From contig NZ_CP173660.1 in assembly GCF_045038405.1 (NCBI RefSeq), positions 2,542,001 through 2,606,000 of the forward strand: a stretch of 64,000 nucleotides of DNA, in the 5' to 3' direction. Positions 25,862 through 35,689 of this stretch are shown in pieces. The DNA comes from Sellimonas caecigallum (GTDB taxonomy: Bacteria; Bacillota; Clostridia; Lachnospirales; Lachnospiraceae). The stretch's first letter is position 1; every line of letters begins with the position of its first letter. Both the position numbers and the translations under genes were made by a program. The notes beneath the pieces are model-generated. The model made no database searches, was not told where the DNA came from, and worked only from the letters and a program-made list of their open reading frames with translations.

Positions 25862-26551
25862 ATGAGTAATACAATTAAAAATCTGCTTGAGGAGGAACGT
25901 CCATATGAAAAATGTGGACGTTTTGGTGCTGAGCGCCTGACAGATACGGAGCTTTTGGCCGTGATGCTCAGAAGCGGGATAAAAGGGAAGAATGCACTGG
26001 AAACAGCAAAAAGAATCCTGTATCCGGATGGTGGAAAGGGTGGACTGTCCAGGCTTCCCGCCTACTCAAAAGAGGCTTTGATGAAGATCCCCGGGATAGG
26101 AGAGGTAAAGGCAGTTCAGATTATGTGCCTTTGTGAGATGGCACGGAGAATGGCAAAAGAAAAGGCAAAGGAACCTCTCTGTTTCGACAAACCGGAGACG
26201 ATCGCAGCTTATTATATGGAAGATATGCGCCATCTGAAGCAGGAAGAATTGATGCTTCTGATGCTGAATACGAAGGCACGGCTGCTTGGCGAGACAAAGA
26301 TTTCCAAAGGAACAGTCAACATGTCTGTGATTTCTCCCAGAGAACTTTTTATAGAAGCACTACAGAAAAATGCGGTAATGATCATTTTGCTGCACAACCA
26401 TCCGAGTGGGGATCCGAATCCCAGTAGAGAAGATATTCTCGTGACAAAAAAGATCGCGAAGGCAGGAGAGCTGATCGGCATTACGCTTTTGGATCATATC
26501 ATTATCGGGGACAAGACTTATGTAAGTCTGGCAGAGCAAGGATGGATATAA
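25862..26551 (+). CDS. radC: RadC family JAB-domain protein
   Basis: The 229-residue protein has an N-terminal helix-hairpin-helix (LMKIPGIGEVKAVQIM, about residue 75) and a C-terminal JAB/MPN domain with the zinc motif LLHNHPSGDPNPSREDI (about 175-190). It was historically named a DNA repair protein, but the role is doubtful in several species; a metal-dependent peptidase or nuclease-like function is possible. I choose the ATG at 25862 because the family starts with this NTIKNLLEEERPYEK region. The ribosome site is weak. Confidence 0.9.
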   Translation: MSNTIKNLLEEERPYEKCGRFGAERLTDTELLAVMLRSGIKGKNALETAKRILYPDGGKGGLSRLPAYSKEALMKIPGIGEVKAVQIMCLCEMARRMAKEKAKEPLCFDKPETIAAYYMEDMRHLKQEELMLLMLNTKARLLGETKISKGTVNMSVISPRELFIEALQKNAVMIILLHNHPSGDPNPSREDILVTKKIAKAGELIGITLLDHIIIGDKTYVSLAEQGWI

Positions 26552-26574
26552 AAGACAGAAGGGGCAGATAATCG

Positions 26575-27603
26575 ATGACCAGAAATGTGTATGGCCTGGA
26601 TCTTGGAACATATCAGTTAAAAATATATGACAAAAAAGAAGACCGGATATGGATGGAAAAAAATGTGGTGGCCATTTCGGAGGATACAAATGAGATGTTT
26701 GCTTATGGGGATGTGGCTTACAGTATGTTTGAACGGGCACCTGAGCATATCCGCATAGAATTTCCCATGAAAGAGGGAGTCATCTCCCGATTTTATGACA
26801 TGCAGATTCTGCTGACGCGTCTTCTGAAACCGGATGACGGACTTTTCTCTCGAGGAACAGAATATGTGGTTGCCGTTCCGACAGATGTAACGGAGGTAGA
26901 GAAAAAAGCATTCTACGACCTGGCAATCTATTCTTCGGCCAAGGCCAAGAAGGTCAACATCGTTGAACGTGCTCTGGCCGATGCAGTTGGACTGGGACTT
27001 GATATTATGTCAAGTCCAGGAGCGGCGATCGTCAATATCGGAGGAGAGACGACAGATATTTCTATCGTGGCATCCGGAGGAATTGTCATGAACCGGCTGC
27101 TTAAAATCGGTGGAGTGACATTTGACAATGCACTCGTCACACTCGTAAGGCATAATCAGGATTTTGCTATCGGCCGTCTTACCGCGGAGGCCGTTAGAAA
27201 AAAGATGAATGTATTTTGGGATGATGAGGGAAGGAAAGTTACTGCGGCTGGTATCGATCTGGCAGAAGGCGGGCCCAGACAGCAGGAAATACCGGTACAT
27301 GCGGTAAGGGCGGCCATGCGGGAACCGCTGAAACAGTGTGCAGATGCGGTGCTGCTGATGCTGGAGAGGACTCCACCGGAAGTACTGTCCAGTATCCGCA
27401 GATCCGGAATCTATTTGACCGGCGGTGTGGCAAGGACACCTGGGATCACGGATTATCTGGAAGGAAAGACCGGTCTTATGTTTCATACGGTAAAAGAGCC
27501 GGAATACTGCGTGGCAAAAGGACTTCGGGAGATCATACGGTCTCCGGAACTTGGGAGACTTGCGTACTCCATGAAAGATGAAAACTATAGGTGGATGAGA
27601 TAG
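26575..27603 (+). CDS. mreB: Rod shape-determining protein MreB
   Basis: The 342-residue actin homologue has the phosphate-1 motif VYGLDLGTYQLKIYD, the connecting and phosphate-2 motif AIVNIGGETTDISIVASGG, and an adenosine motif IYLTGGVARTPGI. It polymerises under the membrane and guides elongation-type wall synthesis. The ATP loop GTYQLK differs somewhat from the usual GTANT, suggesting an Mbl/MreBH-like paralogue. It is followed directly by mreC, so it belongs to the elongasome operon. Confidence 0.93.
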   Translation: MTRNVYGLDLGTYQLKIYDKKEDRIWMEKNVVAISEDTNEMFAYGDVAYSMFERAPEHIRIEFPMKEGVISRFYDMQILLTRLLKPDDGLFSRGTEYVVAVPTDVTEVEKKAFYDLAIYSSAKAKKVNIVERALADAVGLGLDIMSSPGAAIVNIGGETTDISIVASGGIVMNRLLKIGGVTFDNALVTLVRHNQDFAIGRLTAEAVRKKMNVFWDDEGRKVTAAGIDLAEGGPRQQEIPVHAVRAAMREPLKQCADAVLLMLERTPPEVLSSIRRSGIYLTGGVARTPGITDYLEGKTGLMFHTVKEPEYCVAKGLREIIRSPELGRLAYSMKDENYRWMR

Positions 27604-27604
27604 G

Positions 27605-28480
27605 ATGAAGACGAATAAACCGAATAAACAGAAAAAATTCGAAAGTAAATACTGGCTGCTGGCGATCGCTGTCATCTGTGTTGTCTGCATGGGAGCATCC
27701 TTCTTTGCAGATATCAAAAGCGGACCGCTCAGGGTCATTGCCGACTATACTGTTATCCCGATGCAGAAAGGGATAAATATGATCGGGACATGGATCGGAG
27801 ATGTGGGAGAAAACTTCGCTACATTGAAGGAAGTCCAGAAAGAAAATGAAAAGCTGAAAGAGCAGAATGAGACCCTAAAAATGGAGAACAGCCAGCTTCA
27901 GCAGAAATCAGTGGAACTTGACCGTTTCTATGAGCTGTACAAGATGGATCAGAATACATCCGATTACCCCAAAGTAGGAGCCAGAGTGATTGCCAATAAC
28001 GGAAGCAACTGGTTTACTTCTTTTATTATTGATAAGGGAAGTGAGGACGGTATCCGGGAAGATATGAATGTTCTGTCCGGAAGCGGACTTGTGGGAATTG
28101 TTACAGAGGTAAGGAAACATTCGTCTACCGTGCGTTCCATCATCGATGAAGTCAATGTATCTGCCATGGTTATGACGACGTTCGACCAATGTATTGTGAG
28201 TGGAGATCTCAAGTTGATCAACGATGGAGTAATCAAGTTTGAGCAGCTGCCGAACAATGACAATGAAGTGGCTGTGGGAGAACAGATTGTCACATCCAAC
28301 ATCAGCAGCAAGTATCTTCAGGGACTTCTTATCGGCTATGTCAGCGATGTCAAGGTGGATTCCAACAATCTGACGCGTTCCGGATATATCATCCCGGCGG
28401 TGGATTTTAAGAAACTGCAGGAAGTCATGGTCATTACCACGACAAAACAGGATCTGATCGACAACGGGAACCAGCAGTAG
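27605..28480 (+). CDS. mreC: Rod shape-determining protein MreC
   Basis: The 291-residue protein has one N-terminal membrane anchor (YWLLAIAVICVVCMGASFF), then a coiled coil (LKEVQKENEKLKEQNETLK, about residues 75-105), then the extracytoplasmic double beta-barrel domain (DKGSEDGIREDMNVLSG). It links MreB to the outside enzymes PBP2 and RodA. The start lies one base after the mreB stop. Confidence 0.95.
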   Translation: MKTNKPNKQKKFESKYWLLAIAVICVVCMGASFFADIKSGPLRVIADYTVIPMQKGINMIGTWIGDVGENFATLKEVQKENEKLKEQNETLKMENSQLQQKSVELDRFYELYKMDQNTSDYPKVGARVIANNGSNWFTSFIIDKGSEDGIREDMNVLSGSGLVGIVTEVRKHSSTVRSIIDEVNVSAMVMTTFDQCIVSGDLKLINDGVIKFEQLPNNDNEVAVGEQIVTSNISSKYLQGLLIGYVSDVKVDSNNLTRSGYIIPAVDFKKLQEVMVITTTKQDLIDNGNQQ

Positions 28481-28499
28481 TGCAGGAAGGAGAATGGGA

Positions 28500-29027
28500 A
28501 TGCAGACAGTAAAACGAAAGGCTATAGAGGTCATTATGATCATCCTCTTCTTTCTCCTTGAGACGACAGTGTTTCAGTATCTTGAGATAGCCTCCATTAA
28601 GCCGAACCTTCTTGTTATCCTGACAGCATCTTTTGGATTTATGAGAGGAAAAAATGAGGGAATGTTTGTCGGCTTTTTGAGCGGTTTTTTGCTGGATCTT
28701 TGTTTCAGCAGATATATTGGGTTTTATACGCTTTTATATTCCGTCATCGGATATGTGAACGGGTTTTTCAAAAGGCTTTACTACAGTGATGATATGAAAC
28801 TTCCACTTCTTCTGATCAGCGGGAGCGAGCTGATCTACGGACTCTGGGTATACGTTTTTCAGTTTATGCTGCAAAGCGATTTCCATTTTCTGTATTACTT
28901 GGGGCATATCATCATGCCAGAACTTGTATATACGATTCTGGTCACACTGATCCTTTATCAGATCATCCTTAGGATCAACCGAAGACTGGAAGATGAAGAA
29001 AAAAGGAGTGCAAGCAAATTTGTATAA
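28500..29027 (+). CDS. mreD: Rod shape-determining protein MreD
   Basis: The 175-residue integral membrane protein has about five helices and the family motif NLLVILTASFGFMRGKNEG and LLDLCFSRYIGFYTLLY. The ATG at 28500 is 7 bp from AAGGAG; the in-frame ATG at 28494 is too close. Its end overlaps the next gene, PBP2. Confidence 0.93.
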   Translation: MQTVKRKAIEVIMIILFFLLETTVFQYLEIASIKPNLLVILTASFGFMRGKNEGMFVGFLSGFLLDLCFSRYIGFYTLLYSVIGYVNGFFKRLYYSDDMKLPLLLISGSELIYGLWVYVFQFMLQSDFHFLYYLGHIIMPELVYTILVTLILYQIILRINRRLEDEEKRSASKFV

Positions 29028-31899
29028 GATATGGGAACGCATAAAGGAGACTGTCATCAGAGTTTTCAGTTCACGGATGTTTATCGTAATGATAGCATTC
29101 TGTGTGATGGCAGCGATCTTGGTACAGAGAGTATTTTACCTTCAGATTGTAAAAGGGGAAAGTTACCTGAATGATTATAAGCTACAGATTCAGAAAACAA
29201 GAGAAGTTCAGGGAACAAGAGGCAGGATTCTGGATCGAAATGGGAAAGTGCTTGCGGACAACGTGCTTGCCTATTCCGTGACGATCGAGGATAACGGAGA
29301 TTACGACACAACTGCGCAAAAAAATAAAGAGCTGAACAAAACAATCCGAACTGTCATCGATATCATAGAGAAAAACGGCGACTCTGTCATCAATAGTTTC
29401 GGAATCATTTTAAATGATAATGGAGAATATGCTTATTCTTCTGAGGGTACTGCAAGGCTTCGGTTTATAGCTGATGTGTTTGGCTTTGCCACGATCGACA
29501 AGCTTTCGGAAGAGCAGAAGAACTACACAGCGGATGATATGATCCACTATCTATGTACGGACAAGCAGTATGGGTATGGGATCGATGAGGAAAAATACGA
29601 GAAAGAGGATGTTCTGAAACTTGTGAATATCCGTTATGCCATGAGCCTGAATAAATTCCGAAAATATATCGCCACGACTATCGCAACCAATGTGAGCGAT
29701 AAGACGGTGGCGGAGATCATGGAACGACAGGATGAACTGACAGGCGTCAGCATTGAGGAAAGTTCCATTCGTCAGTATAACAACAGCAAATATTTTGCTT
29801 CTATCATCGGATATACTGGTCAGATTTCACAGGAAGAATACAATGCCCTTTCAGATGAAGAGCAGAAAAACTATTCTCTCACAGATATCGTGGGAAAAGC
29901 AGGGATTGAGAAATCCATGGACAGCATTCTTCAGGGGAAAAAAGGCGAGACAAAGTTTTATGTCAACAATGTAGGAAAAGTCATCGATACTAAAAAGGTG
30001 ACAGATGCAAAAGCAGGAAATGATTTGTATCTTTCCATTGATTCGGATCTTCAGATGGCTGCCTATAATATTCTGGAGGAGAAGCTTGCCGCCATCCTTC
30101 TGGCAAAGATGACAAATCAGCTGGATTACGACAGGAGCAAGATTACAGACGCGGACAACATTATCATTCCGGTTGGGGATGTGTACAATGCGTTTTTTGA
30201 AAACCAGATCCTGGACACGGAGCATTTTAAAGCAAGCGATGCAAAGACAACGGAAAAGCAGGTGCTGGAGTTATATTCCAGAGAGCAGGAAGACGCCATC
30301 GCAGCAATTGCCAATGAAATGCAGGATGAGAACGGAACACCATATAAAAGTCTTTCCAAAAAAATGAAAGCTTATATTGACTACGTGGTAGATGATCTTC
30401 TTACGGATAAATCAGGCATCCTTTTGAAAGATAAAATTGATAAAGGAGACGCAACGTACCTGGCATGGAAAGAAGATGAGACGATCAGTATCCATGAATA
30501 TCTGAATTATGCTATTTCCAAAAACTGGATTGATACGTCCAAGCTTACAGACTATCTGGAAGGCCAGGCAAACTATTCAGATGCATCTGAAGTATATCAG
30601 GCGATTGTTCAGTATGTGCAGAGTTCCATCAGTACAGACAGTAGTTTTGAGAAAATCATCTATAAATATATGATCAAAAGCGGCGAACTCACAGGACGCC
30701 AGGTATGTCTTTTATTATATGAACAAAATATCATCAAATATGACGAGACACAGTATAATCGGCTAAGATCAGGGACCGTGAGTGCTTATGAATTTGTCCG
30801 GGAGAAAATCCGAAATCTGGAGATCACACCAGGAGAACTTGGACTGGAACCTTGCAGTGGGTCTATTGTCATCACAGACACGAAATCCGGGCAGGTGCTG
30901 GCTATGGTATCCTATCCTGGGTATGACAATAACCGTCTGGCTAACACCATTGACTCGAACTATTTCGCAAAACTGTCAGTCATGAATTCAAGACCGATGT
31001 ACAACAGGGCGACTCAGGAAAAGACGGCGCCTGGGTCCACATACAAACCGCTTGTTGCGGTGGCAGGGTTGACGGAAGGAGTCATCAACACCGGAAGCAT
31101 CATCTCATGCAGCGGTATATTTGACAAAATTTTCCCGAATCCAAGATGTTGGGTATATCCAAGTGCTCACGGAAGCGAGAATGTGGTAAGTGCGATTCAG
31201 CACTCCTGTAACGATTTCTTTTATGAAGTGGGATACAGACTCGGTTCTCAGAGTACGGGAAAATACAGTACAGATGCAGGAACAGATGTCCTGAAACAGT
31301 ATGCAGAAGAATTCGGTCTTGGAGACACGACTGGAGTGGAGATCACAGAATCAGCTCCTCAGATTTCCGATACGGATGCCGTGCGTTCTTCTATCGGACA
31401 GGGCAACAACAACTACACGACAGCAGGACTGGCCAGATACATTACAGCGATTGCCAACGAAGGAACAGTCTATGACCTAAGTCTGCTGGATAAAGTGACG
31501 GATGTAAATGGAAAGCTTGTGAAAGATTATGAGCCAAAGGTTAAAAATCAGGTTGAAGGAGTTTCTTCCTCCACATGGGATGCGGTTCAAAGCGGTATGA
31601 GAAGAGTAGTCACAAGTACTTCGTACACATTCGGCAGTCTCGGAAATTTTGAACTTTCCGGAAAAACGGGTACTGCACAGCAGAGCACAACGCATCCAAA
31701 CCACGGTCTGTTTGTCGGTTTTGGACCGAGCAGTGATCCGGAGATCGCGTTTGCGATCCGTATCGCAAACGGATATAATTCAACTTATCCTTCCGAAGTG
31801 GGCAGGGATATCATTCGTTACTATTACAACCTGGATGAGAAAGATGAAATCGTGACAGGACATGCTTCCTCTCTTGGATCTGTCGTATCCGGAGACTAA
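28993..31899 (+). CDS. mrdA: Penicillin-binding protein 2 (elongasome transpeptidase), long form
   Basis: The 968-residue class B PBP has an N-terminal anchor (MFIVMIAFCVMAAILVQRVFY), the dimerisation motif RGRILDRNGKVLADN (about residue 76), the catalytic Ser in APGSTYKP (about 681), SCND (about 738) and SGKTGTAQQ (about 890). The classic E. coli protein is 633 residues with its active Ser at 330, so about 300 extra residues (roughly 390-640, helical and charged) lie before the transpeptidase domain. It cross-links lateral wall with RodA. The start overlaps the mreD end by 35 nt and the ribosome site is weak; a later TTG near 29020 is an alternative. Confidence 0.93.
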   Translation: MKKKGVQANLYKIWERIKETVIRVFSSRMFIVMIAFCVMAAILVQRVFYLQIVKGESYLNDYKLQIQKTREVQGTRGRILDRNGKVLADNVLAYSVTIEDNGDYDTTAQKNKELNKTIRTVIDIIEKNGDSVINSFGIILNDNGEYAYSSEGTARLRFIADVFGFATIDKLSEEQKNYTADDMIHYLCTDKQYGYGIDEEKYEKEDVLKLVNIRYAMSLNKFRKYIATTIATNVSDKTVAEIMERQDELTGVSIEESSIRQYNNSKYFASIIGYTGQISQEEYNALSDEEQKNYSLTDIVGKAGIEKSMDSILQGKKGETKFYVNNVGKVIDTKKVTDAKAGNDLYLSIDSDLQMAAYNILEEKLAAILLAKMTNQLDYDRSKITDADNIIIPVGDVYNAFFENQILDTEHFKASDAKTTEKQVLELYSREQEDAIAAIANEMQDENGTPYKSLSKKMKAYIDYVVDDLLTDKSGILLKDKIDKGDATYLAWKEDETISIHEYLNYAISKNWIDTSKLTDYLEGQANYSDASEVYQAIVQYVQSSISTDSSFEKIIYKYMIKSGELTGRQVCLLLYEQNIIKYDETQYNRLRSGTVSAYEFVREKIRNLEITPGELGLEPCSGSIVITDTKSGQVLAMVSYPGYDNNRLANTIDSNYFAKLSVMNSRPMYNRATQEKTAPGSTYKPLVAVAGLTEGVINTGSIISCSGIFDKIFPNPRCWVYPSAHGSENVVSAIQHSCNDFFYEVGYRLGSQSTGKYSTDAGTDVLKQYAEEFGLGDTTGVEITESAPQISDTDAVRSSIGQGNNNYTTAGLARYITAIANEGTVYDLSLLDKVTDVNGKLVKDYEPKVKNQVEGVSSSTWDAVQSGMRRVVTSTSYTFGSLGNFELSGKTGTAQQSTTHPNHGLFVGFGPSSDPEIAFAIRIANGYNSTYPSEVGRDIIRYYYNLDEKDEIVTGHASSLGSVVSGD

Positions 31900-31990
31900 A
31901 GAAGAAGCAGACGAGAGTTTACCAAAGACATTGCGGCAGGCGGCGAGAGGCCCCTGCCGGTTCATCAGGATTTAGCAGGAGGAAAAGAAA

Positions 31991-32782
31991 ATGGGTGAAA
32001 TCATCGTAGTTACTTCAGGAAAGGGAGGCGTCGGGAAGACGACAACGACAGCGAATATAGGAGCAGGTCTTGCGAAACTTTCCAAGAAAGTTCTCGTGAT
32101 CGACACAGATCTCGGACTTCGGAATCTGGATGTGGTCATGGGGCTCGAAAACAGAATCGTTTACAATCTTGTGGATGTGATTGAGGGAAAATGCAGGCTT
32201 AAACAGGCGGCTATCAAAGACAAGAGATATGAAGGTCTGTACCTTCTTCCTTCCGCACAGACAAAGGATAAATCCGCTATTTCTCCGGAACAGATGCGAA
32301 AGCTTACGGCCGAATTGAGAGATGAGTACGACTATGTTCTTCTGGACTGCCCGGCTGGTATTGAGCAGGGATTTCAGAATGCGGTGGCAGGGGCAGACAA
32401 AGCCATCGTTGTAACCACACCGGAAGTGTCTGCTATACGTGATGCGGACAGGATCATTGGACTTCTGGAAACACAGCAGCTTCGAAATCTGGAGCTTGTC
32501 ATCAACCGGATCCGGATCGATATGGTAAAAAGAGGAGATATGATGTCCGTGGATGATGTGACGGAGATCCTTCCAATCCATCTTCTCGGTGCGATACCAG
32601 ATGACGAGCAGGTGGTGGTGGCTACCAACCAGGGGGAACCGGTTATCGATCAGGATTGCCTTTCCGGAAAGGCATACATGAACATTTGCCGCAGGATCAT
32701 CGGAGAAGACATCCCGATTATGAATATGGATGAAAAAGGAGGTCTGCTTTCCAGACTTTCCCATTTATTCAAAAAGAATTAG
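31991..32782 (+). CDS. minD: Septum site-determining ATPase MinD
   Basis: The 263-residue deviant Walker-A ATPase has the motif TSGKGGVGKTTTTANIG at the N terminus, DTDLGLRNLD, and a C-terminal amphipathic membrane-targeting helix (LLSRLSHLFKKN). It binds the membrane in the ATP form and positions division. minE follows at once. No minC precedes it, although only 91 bp separate it from PBP2 in a cluster where minC is often found. Ribosome site AGGAGG. Confidence 0.95.
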   Translation: MGEIIVVTSGKGGVGKTTTTANIGAGLAKLSKKVLVIDTDLGLRNLDVVMGLENRIVYNLVDVIEGKCRLKQAAIKDKRYEGLYLLPSAQTKDKSAISPEQMRKLTAELRDEYDYVLLDCPAGIEQGFQNAVAGADKAIVVTTPEVSAIRDADRIIGLLETQQLRNLELVINRIRIDMVKRGDMMSVDDVTEILPIHLLGAIPDDEQVVVATNQGEPVIDQDCLSGKAYMNICRRIIGEDIPIMNMDEKGGLLSRLSHLFKKN

Positions 32783-32797
32783 TCAGGAGGCTTTGAG

Positions 32798-33028
32798 ATG
32801 GGTATATTTGAAGGAATGGAAAGAAAAGCGTCTGTCGGAATTGCCAAAGACCGTCTGCGAACTCTGATTGTTTCTGACAGAATTGATTGTAACCCGAATG
32901 TGGGAGAATTGTTTCAAAAAGATTTGTTTGCAACAATTTCAAAATACATTGATACAACACCGGAAACCTTTGATGTTTCCATCAGCCGTTCCCGGATTAC
33001 CATTACACTGACAGGAGAAAAGCTTTGA
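32798..33028 (+). CDS. minE: Cell division topological factor MinE
   Basis: The 76-residue protein is a little shorter than the usual 85-90. The N-terminal part has the anti-MinCD region (ASVGIAKDRLRTLIVSDRI), and the C-terminal topological domain follows (LFATISKYIDTTPETFDVSI). It stimulates MinD ATPase activity. It overlaps rodA by 4 nt. Confidence 0.9.
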   Translation: MGIFEGMERKASVGIAKDRLRTLIVSDRIDCNPNVGELFQKDLFATISKYIDTTPETFDVSISRSRITITLTGEKL

Positions 33029-34149
33029 AAATACTGAATATTACGAAACCTTATCGTTTAAAAGATTATAAATTCACATTGCTTGTTCTGGTGCTGGCCC
33101 TCACATCCCTTGGGATTATGCTTATTGGGAGCGCCAAACAGTCTGTGCAGGGAAAACAGATCATCGGTCTGATTATCGGTCTGATCGCACTGGTCATTGT
33201 ATCCTTGATAGACTATGTATGGATCCTGAATCTTCAGTGGCTGCTCTACGCTCTGACGGTGGGACTTTTGCTGGTAGTGCGTTTCTTTGGAAAAGATGTC
33301 AATGGAGCCACAAGATGGATAGATTTGGGGTTTACCACATTCCAGCCGTCGGAACTTGCCAAGATATTACTTGTGCTGTTTTTTGCTAAATTTATAATGA
33401 AACATGAGGGCGAGATGAAAAAACCGCTCACGATCATTAGGGCCGTGGGACTTCTGGCTGTTCCATGTTTTCTTATTTACCAGCAGCCCGATCTTTCCAC
33501 AACGATTTCCATAGCCCTTGTATTTTGCGTATTGATGTATGTAGGCGGACTGAGCTATAAATTTATCGGAGTGGTTCTTCTGGTTACTGTACCAACAGTC
33601 ATCATCCTTCTGAGCCTGATCGTGCATTCGGATTTGGATCTTCTGCATGGCTATCAGGAGACGCGTATACTTGCATGGCTGCAGCCGGAGAAATATAAAA
33701 GCGATGAGGCCTACCAGCAGAACAATTCCATCATGGCTATCGGTTCCGGCCAGCTTACTGGAAAAGGACTCAATAACAATACAACTACTTCCGTGAAAAA
33801 TGGAAATTTCATACTGGAACCTCAGACCGACTTTATTTTTGCGATTGTCGGAGAAGAATTAGGCTTTGTGGGTTGCTGTATTGTGATTGGTCTGCTATTA
33901 TTAATTGTAATACAATGCCTATTGATAGGTATGAGAGCACAAGATCTAGGGGGAAGGCTTATTTGCTGCGGGATCGCCTCGCAGATAGCCATACAGAGTT
34001 TTATCAACATCAGCGTTGCGACGGGCCTTTTCCCGAATACCGGTATACCGCTTCCGTTTGTAAGTTACGGCATGTCCTCCCTTTTGAGTATGTATATCGG
34101 GATTGGTATTGTTCTGAATGTTGGGTTACAGCAGAAAAAATATAAATAA
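33025..34149 (+). CDS. rodA: Peptidoglycan glycosyltransferase RodA
   Basis: The 374-residue SEDS protein has about ten membrane helices. Family motifs include WIDLGFTTFQPSELAKI, LTGKGLNNNTT...FILEPQTDFIFAIVGEELGF (with the catalytic Asp region) and TGLFPNTGIPLPFVSYGMSSLLS near the C terminus. It polymerises glycan strands for elongation together with PBP2 encoded upstream. It overlaps minE and is followed by mgsA 12 bp downstream. Confidence 0.95.
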   Translation: MKILNITKPYRLKDYKFTLLVLVLALTSLGIMLIGSAKQSVQGKQIIGLIIGLIALVIVSLIDYVWILNLQWLLYALTVGLLLVVRFFGKDVNGATRWIDLGFTTFQPSELAKILLVLFFAKFIMKHEGEMKKPLTIIRAVGLLAVPCFLIYQQPDLSTTISIALVFCVLMYVGGLSYKFIGVVLLVTVPTVIILLSLIVHSDLDLLHGYQETRILAWLQPEKYKSDEAYQQNNSIMAIGSGQLTGKGLNNNTTTSVKNGNFILEPQTDFIFAIVGEELGFVGCCIVIGLLLLIVIQCLLIGMRAQDLGGRLICCGIASQIAIQSFINISVATGLFPNTGIPLPFVSYGMSSLLSMYIGIGIVLNVGLQQKKYK

Positions 34150-34161
34150 GGAGTGAGGTAA

Positions 34162-34557
34162 ATGAATATCGGATTGATCGCGCACGATGCAAAAAAGACG
34201 TTGATGCAGAATTTCTGTATAGCTTATCGTGGAATATTAAGCAGGAATGAATTGTATGCAACAGGAACGACCGGGCGTTTGATTGAAGAAGTGACGAATC
34301 TGAATGTACACAAATATCTGGCAGGACCGCTTGGGGGTAAGCAGCAGCTTGGCTCCCAGATTGCGCAGAATGGAATTGATGCGCTGATCTTCTTGAGAGA
34401 TCCGTCCAATCCGAAGCCGCATGAACCGGACGTAAACGATGTGATCCGGCTCTGTGACACGTACAATATTCCGGTGGCAACCAATCTGGCTACAGCCGAA
34501 TTGATCATACTGGCCATCGACAGGGGAGACCTTGACTGGAGGGAAATGTATAAATAA
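34162..34557 (+). CDS. mgsA: Methylglyoxal synthase
   Basis: The 131-residue protein begins NIGLIAHDAKKTLMQNF and has GPLGGKQQLGSQIAQNGID (phosphate binding), FLRDP with the catalytic Asp, and NLATAELII. It converts dihydroxyacetone phosphate to methylglyoxal and inorganic phosphate. A position at the end of the mre-min-rodA cluster is typical of Clostridia. Ribosome site GGAGTGAGG. Confidence 0.95.
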   Translation: MNIGLIAHDAKKTLMQNFCIAYRGILSRNELYATGTTGRLIEEVTNLNVHKYLAGPLGGKQQLGSQIAQNGIDALIFLRDPSNPKPHEPDVNDVIRLCDTYNIPVATNLATAELIILAIDRGDLDWREMYK

Positions 34558-34579
34558 AAAAGAAGATAAGGGTGTAAAA

Positions 34580-35674
34580 ATGGGAGAAAAGAGACAACCA
34601 TCTGAGACAGAAAATGAAAAAAGACGCCGTAGGATCGCACATCAGAGAGCACTGCGGGAGAAGAAACGGAAAAAGAAAAAAAGAGCAAGGATCCTGGCAG
34701 CGACAGCAGCTTTCGTCTTGGTGGCAGCTGCCGGCGGAGCCGGGGTTTATGCTGTTTCCATAAAAAATGCAGAGAAAAAAGCAAGTGTCGTGCCGTATGA
34801 AGAAAAAATGTACGGCAATTCTGTCTATCAGACAGAAAAACTTTATGCGACAGATTTGTGTGTTTCAGCCGAAGACCTGGACGAAATCTCCTACAGTGGC
34901 AGCACAAATGTCCATGCAGCAGGGCTTTTTGACATAAATGCGAAAAAAGTCCTTTATGCAGACCGGATCCATGAAAAACTGTATCCGGCAAGTACGACGA
35001 AGATCATGACAGCGCTGATCGCTCTGGAGAAGGGCAACCTTTCGGATATCGTGACTGTAAGCAGCCATGCCGCTGCAGAAAGTTTTCCGTCAGATGCACA
35101 GCTTTGCGGACTCAAAGAGGGGGATCAGCTCACTTTAGAAGATCTTATCTATGGGCTTTTGCTGTATTCTGGAAATGATGCCGGGACAGCCATCGCAGAG
35201 CATATATCCGGAAGCGAAGAGGCTTTTGTGGAAGAAATGAACAGCCGGGCGAAGGAATTGATGGCCACAGGTACGCATTATATGAACCCGCATGGTCTTC
35301 ATGATGCTGATCATTATACGACAGCGTATGACCTGTACCTGATTTTCAGTGAATGTATCAAGAATGAGAATTTTGCCAAGATAATAGAAAGCGATGGAAG
35401 AGATGTGTCCATCAAGGAAGCGGATGGAAGCATCCGCACTGACAGATGGGAGCCGACGAACTACTATGCCAAAGGACTTGCTGCTGCCCCAGATGGCGTA
35501 ACTGTACTGGGAGGTAAGACCGGCACCACAGGAGAGGCAGGATTCTGTCTGATTCTTCTTGAAAAGAATCAGGAAGGCAATCCATACATCTCCGTTGTAA
35601 TGGGGGCCGGGACCAAAGATGCCCTTTATCAGGATATGTCAGCTCTGTTGGAAGGGACAAATAGCATATCCTAA
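34580..35674 (+). CDS. D-alanyl-D-alanine carboxypeptidase (DacF/PBP5-like)
   Basis: The 364-residue S11 peptidase has a very basic N terminus (RKKRKKKKRARILAATAAF) and one membrane segment, then YPASTTKIMTAL with the catalytic Ser (about 137), YSGND, and LGGKTGTTGEAG. It trims D-Ala from stem peptides outside the cell. The usual C-terminal PBP5 beta domain and amphipathic anchor are absent, so the N-terminal helix is the anchor. I start at the ATG at 34580 after TAAGGGTG rather than in the mgsA end. Confidence 0.92.
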   Translation: MGEKRQPSETENEKRRRRIAHQRALREKKRKKKKRARILAATAAFVLVAAAGGAGVYAVSIKNAEKKASVVPYEEKMYGNSVYQTEKLYATDLCVSAEDLDEISYSGSTNVHAAGLFDINAKKVLYADRIHEKLYPASTTKIMTALIALEKGNLSDIVTVSSHAAAESFPSDAQLCGLKEGDQLTLEDLIYGLLLYSGNDAGTAIAEHISGSEEAFVEEMNSRAKELMATGTHYMNPHGLHDADHYTTAYDLYLIFSECIKNENFAKIIESDGRDVSIKEADGSIRTDRWEPTNYYAKGLAAAPDGVTVLGGKTGTTGEAGFCLILLEKNQEGNPYISVVMGAGTKDALYQDMSALLEGTNSIS

Positions 35675-35689
35675 ATAAACAGCCAGTTC

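Noticed and set aside
32015..32764. Minus-strand open frame of about 250 codons in minD
   Set aside because: It exactly mirrors the strongly conserved MinD gene, with no independent support.
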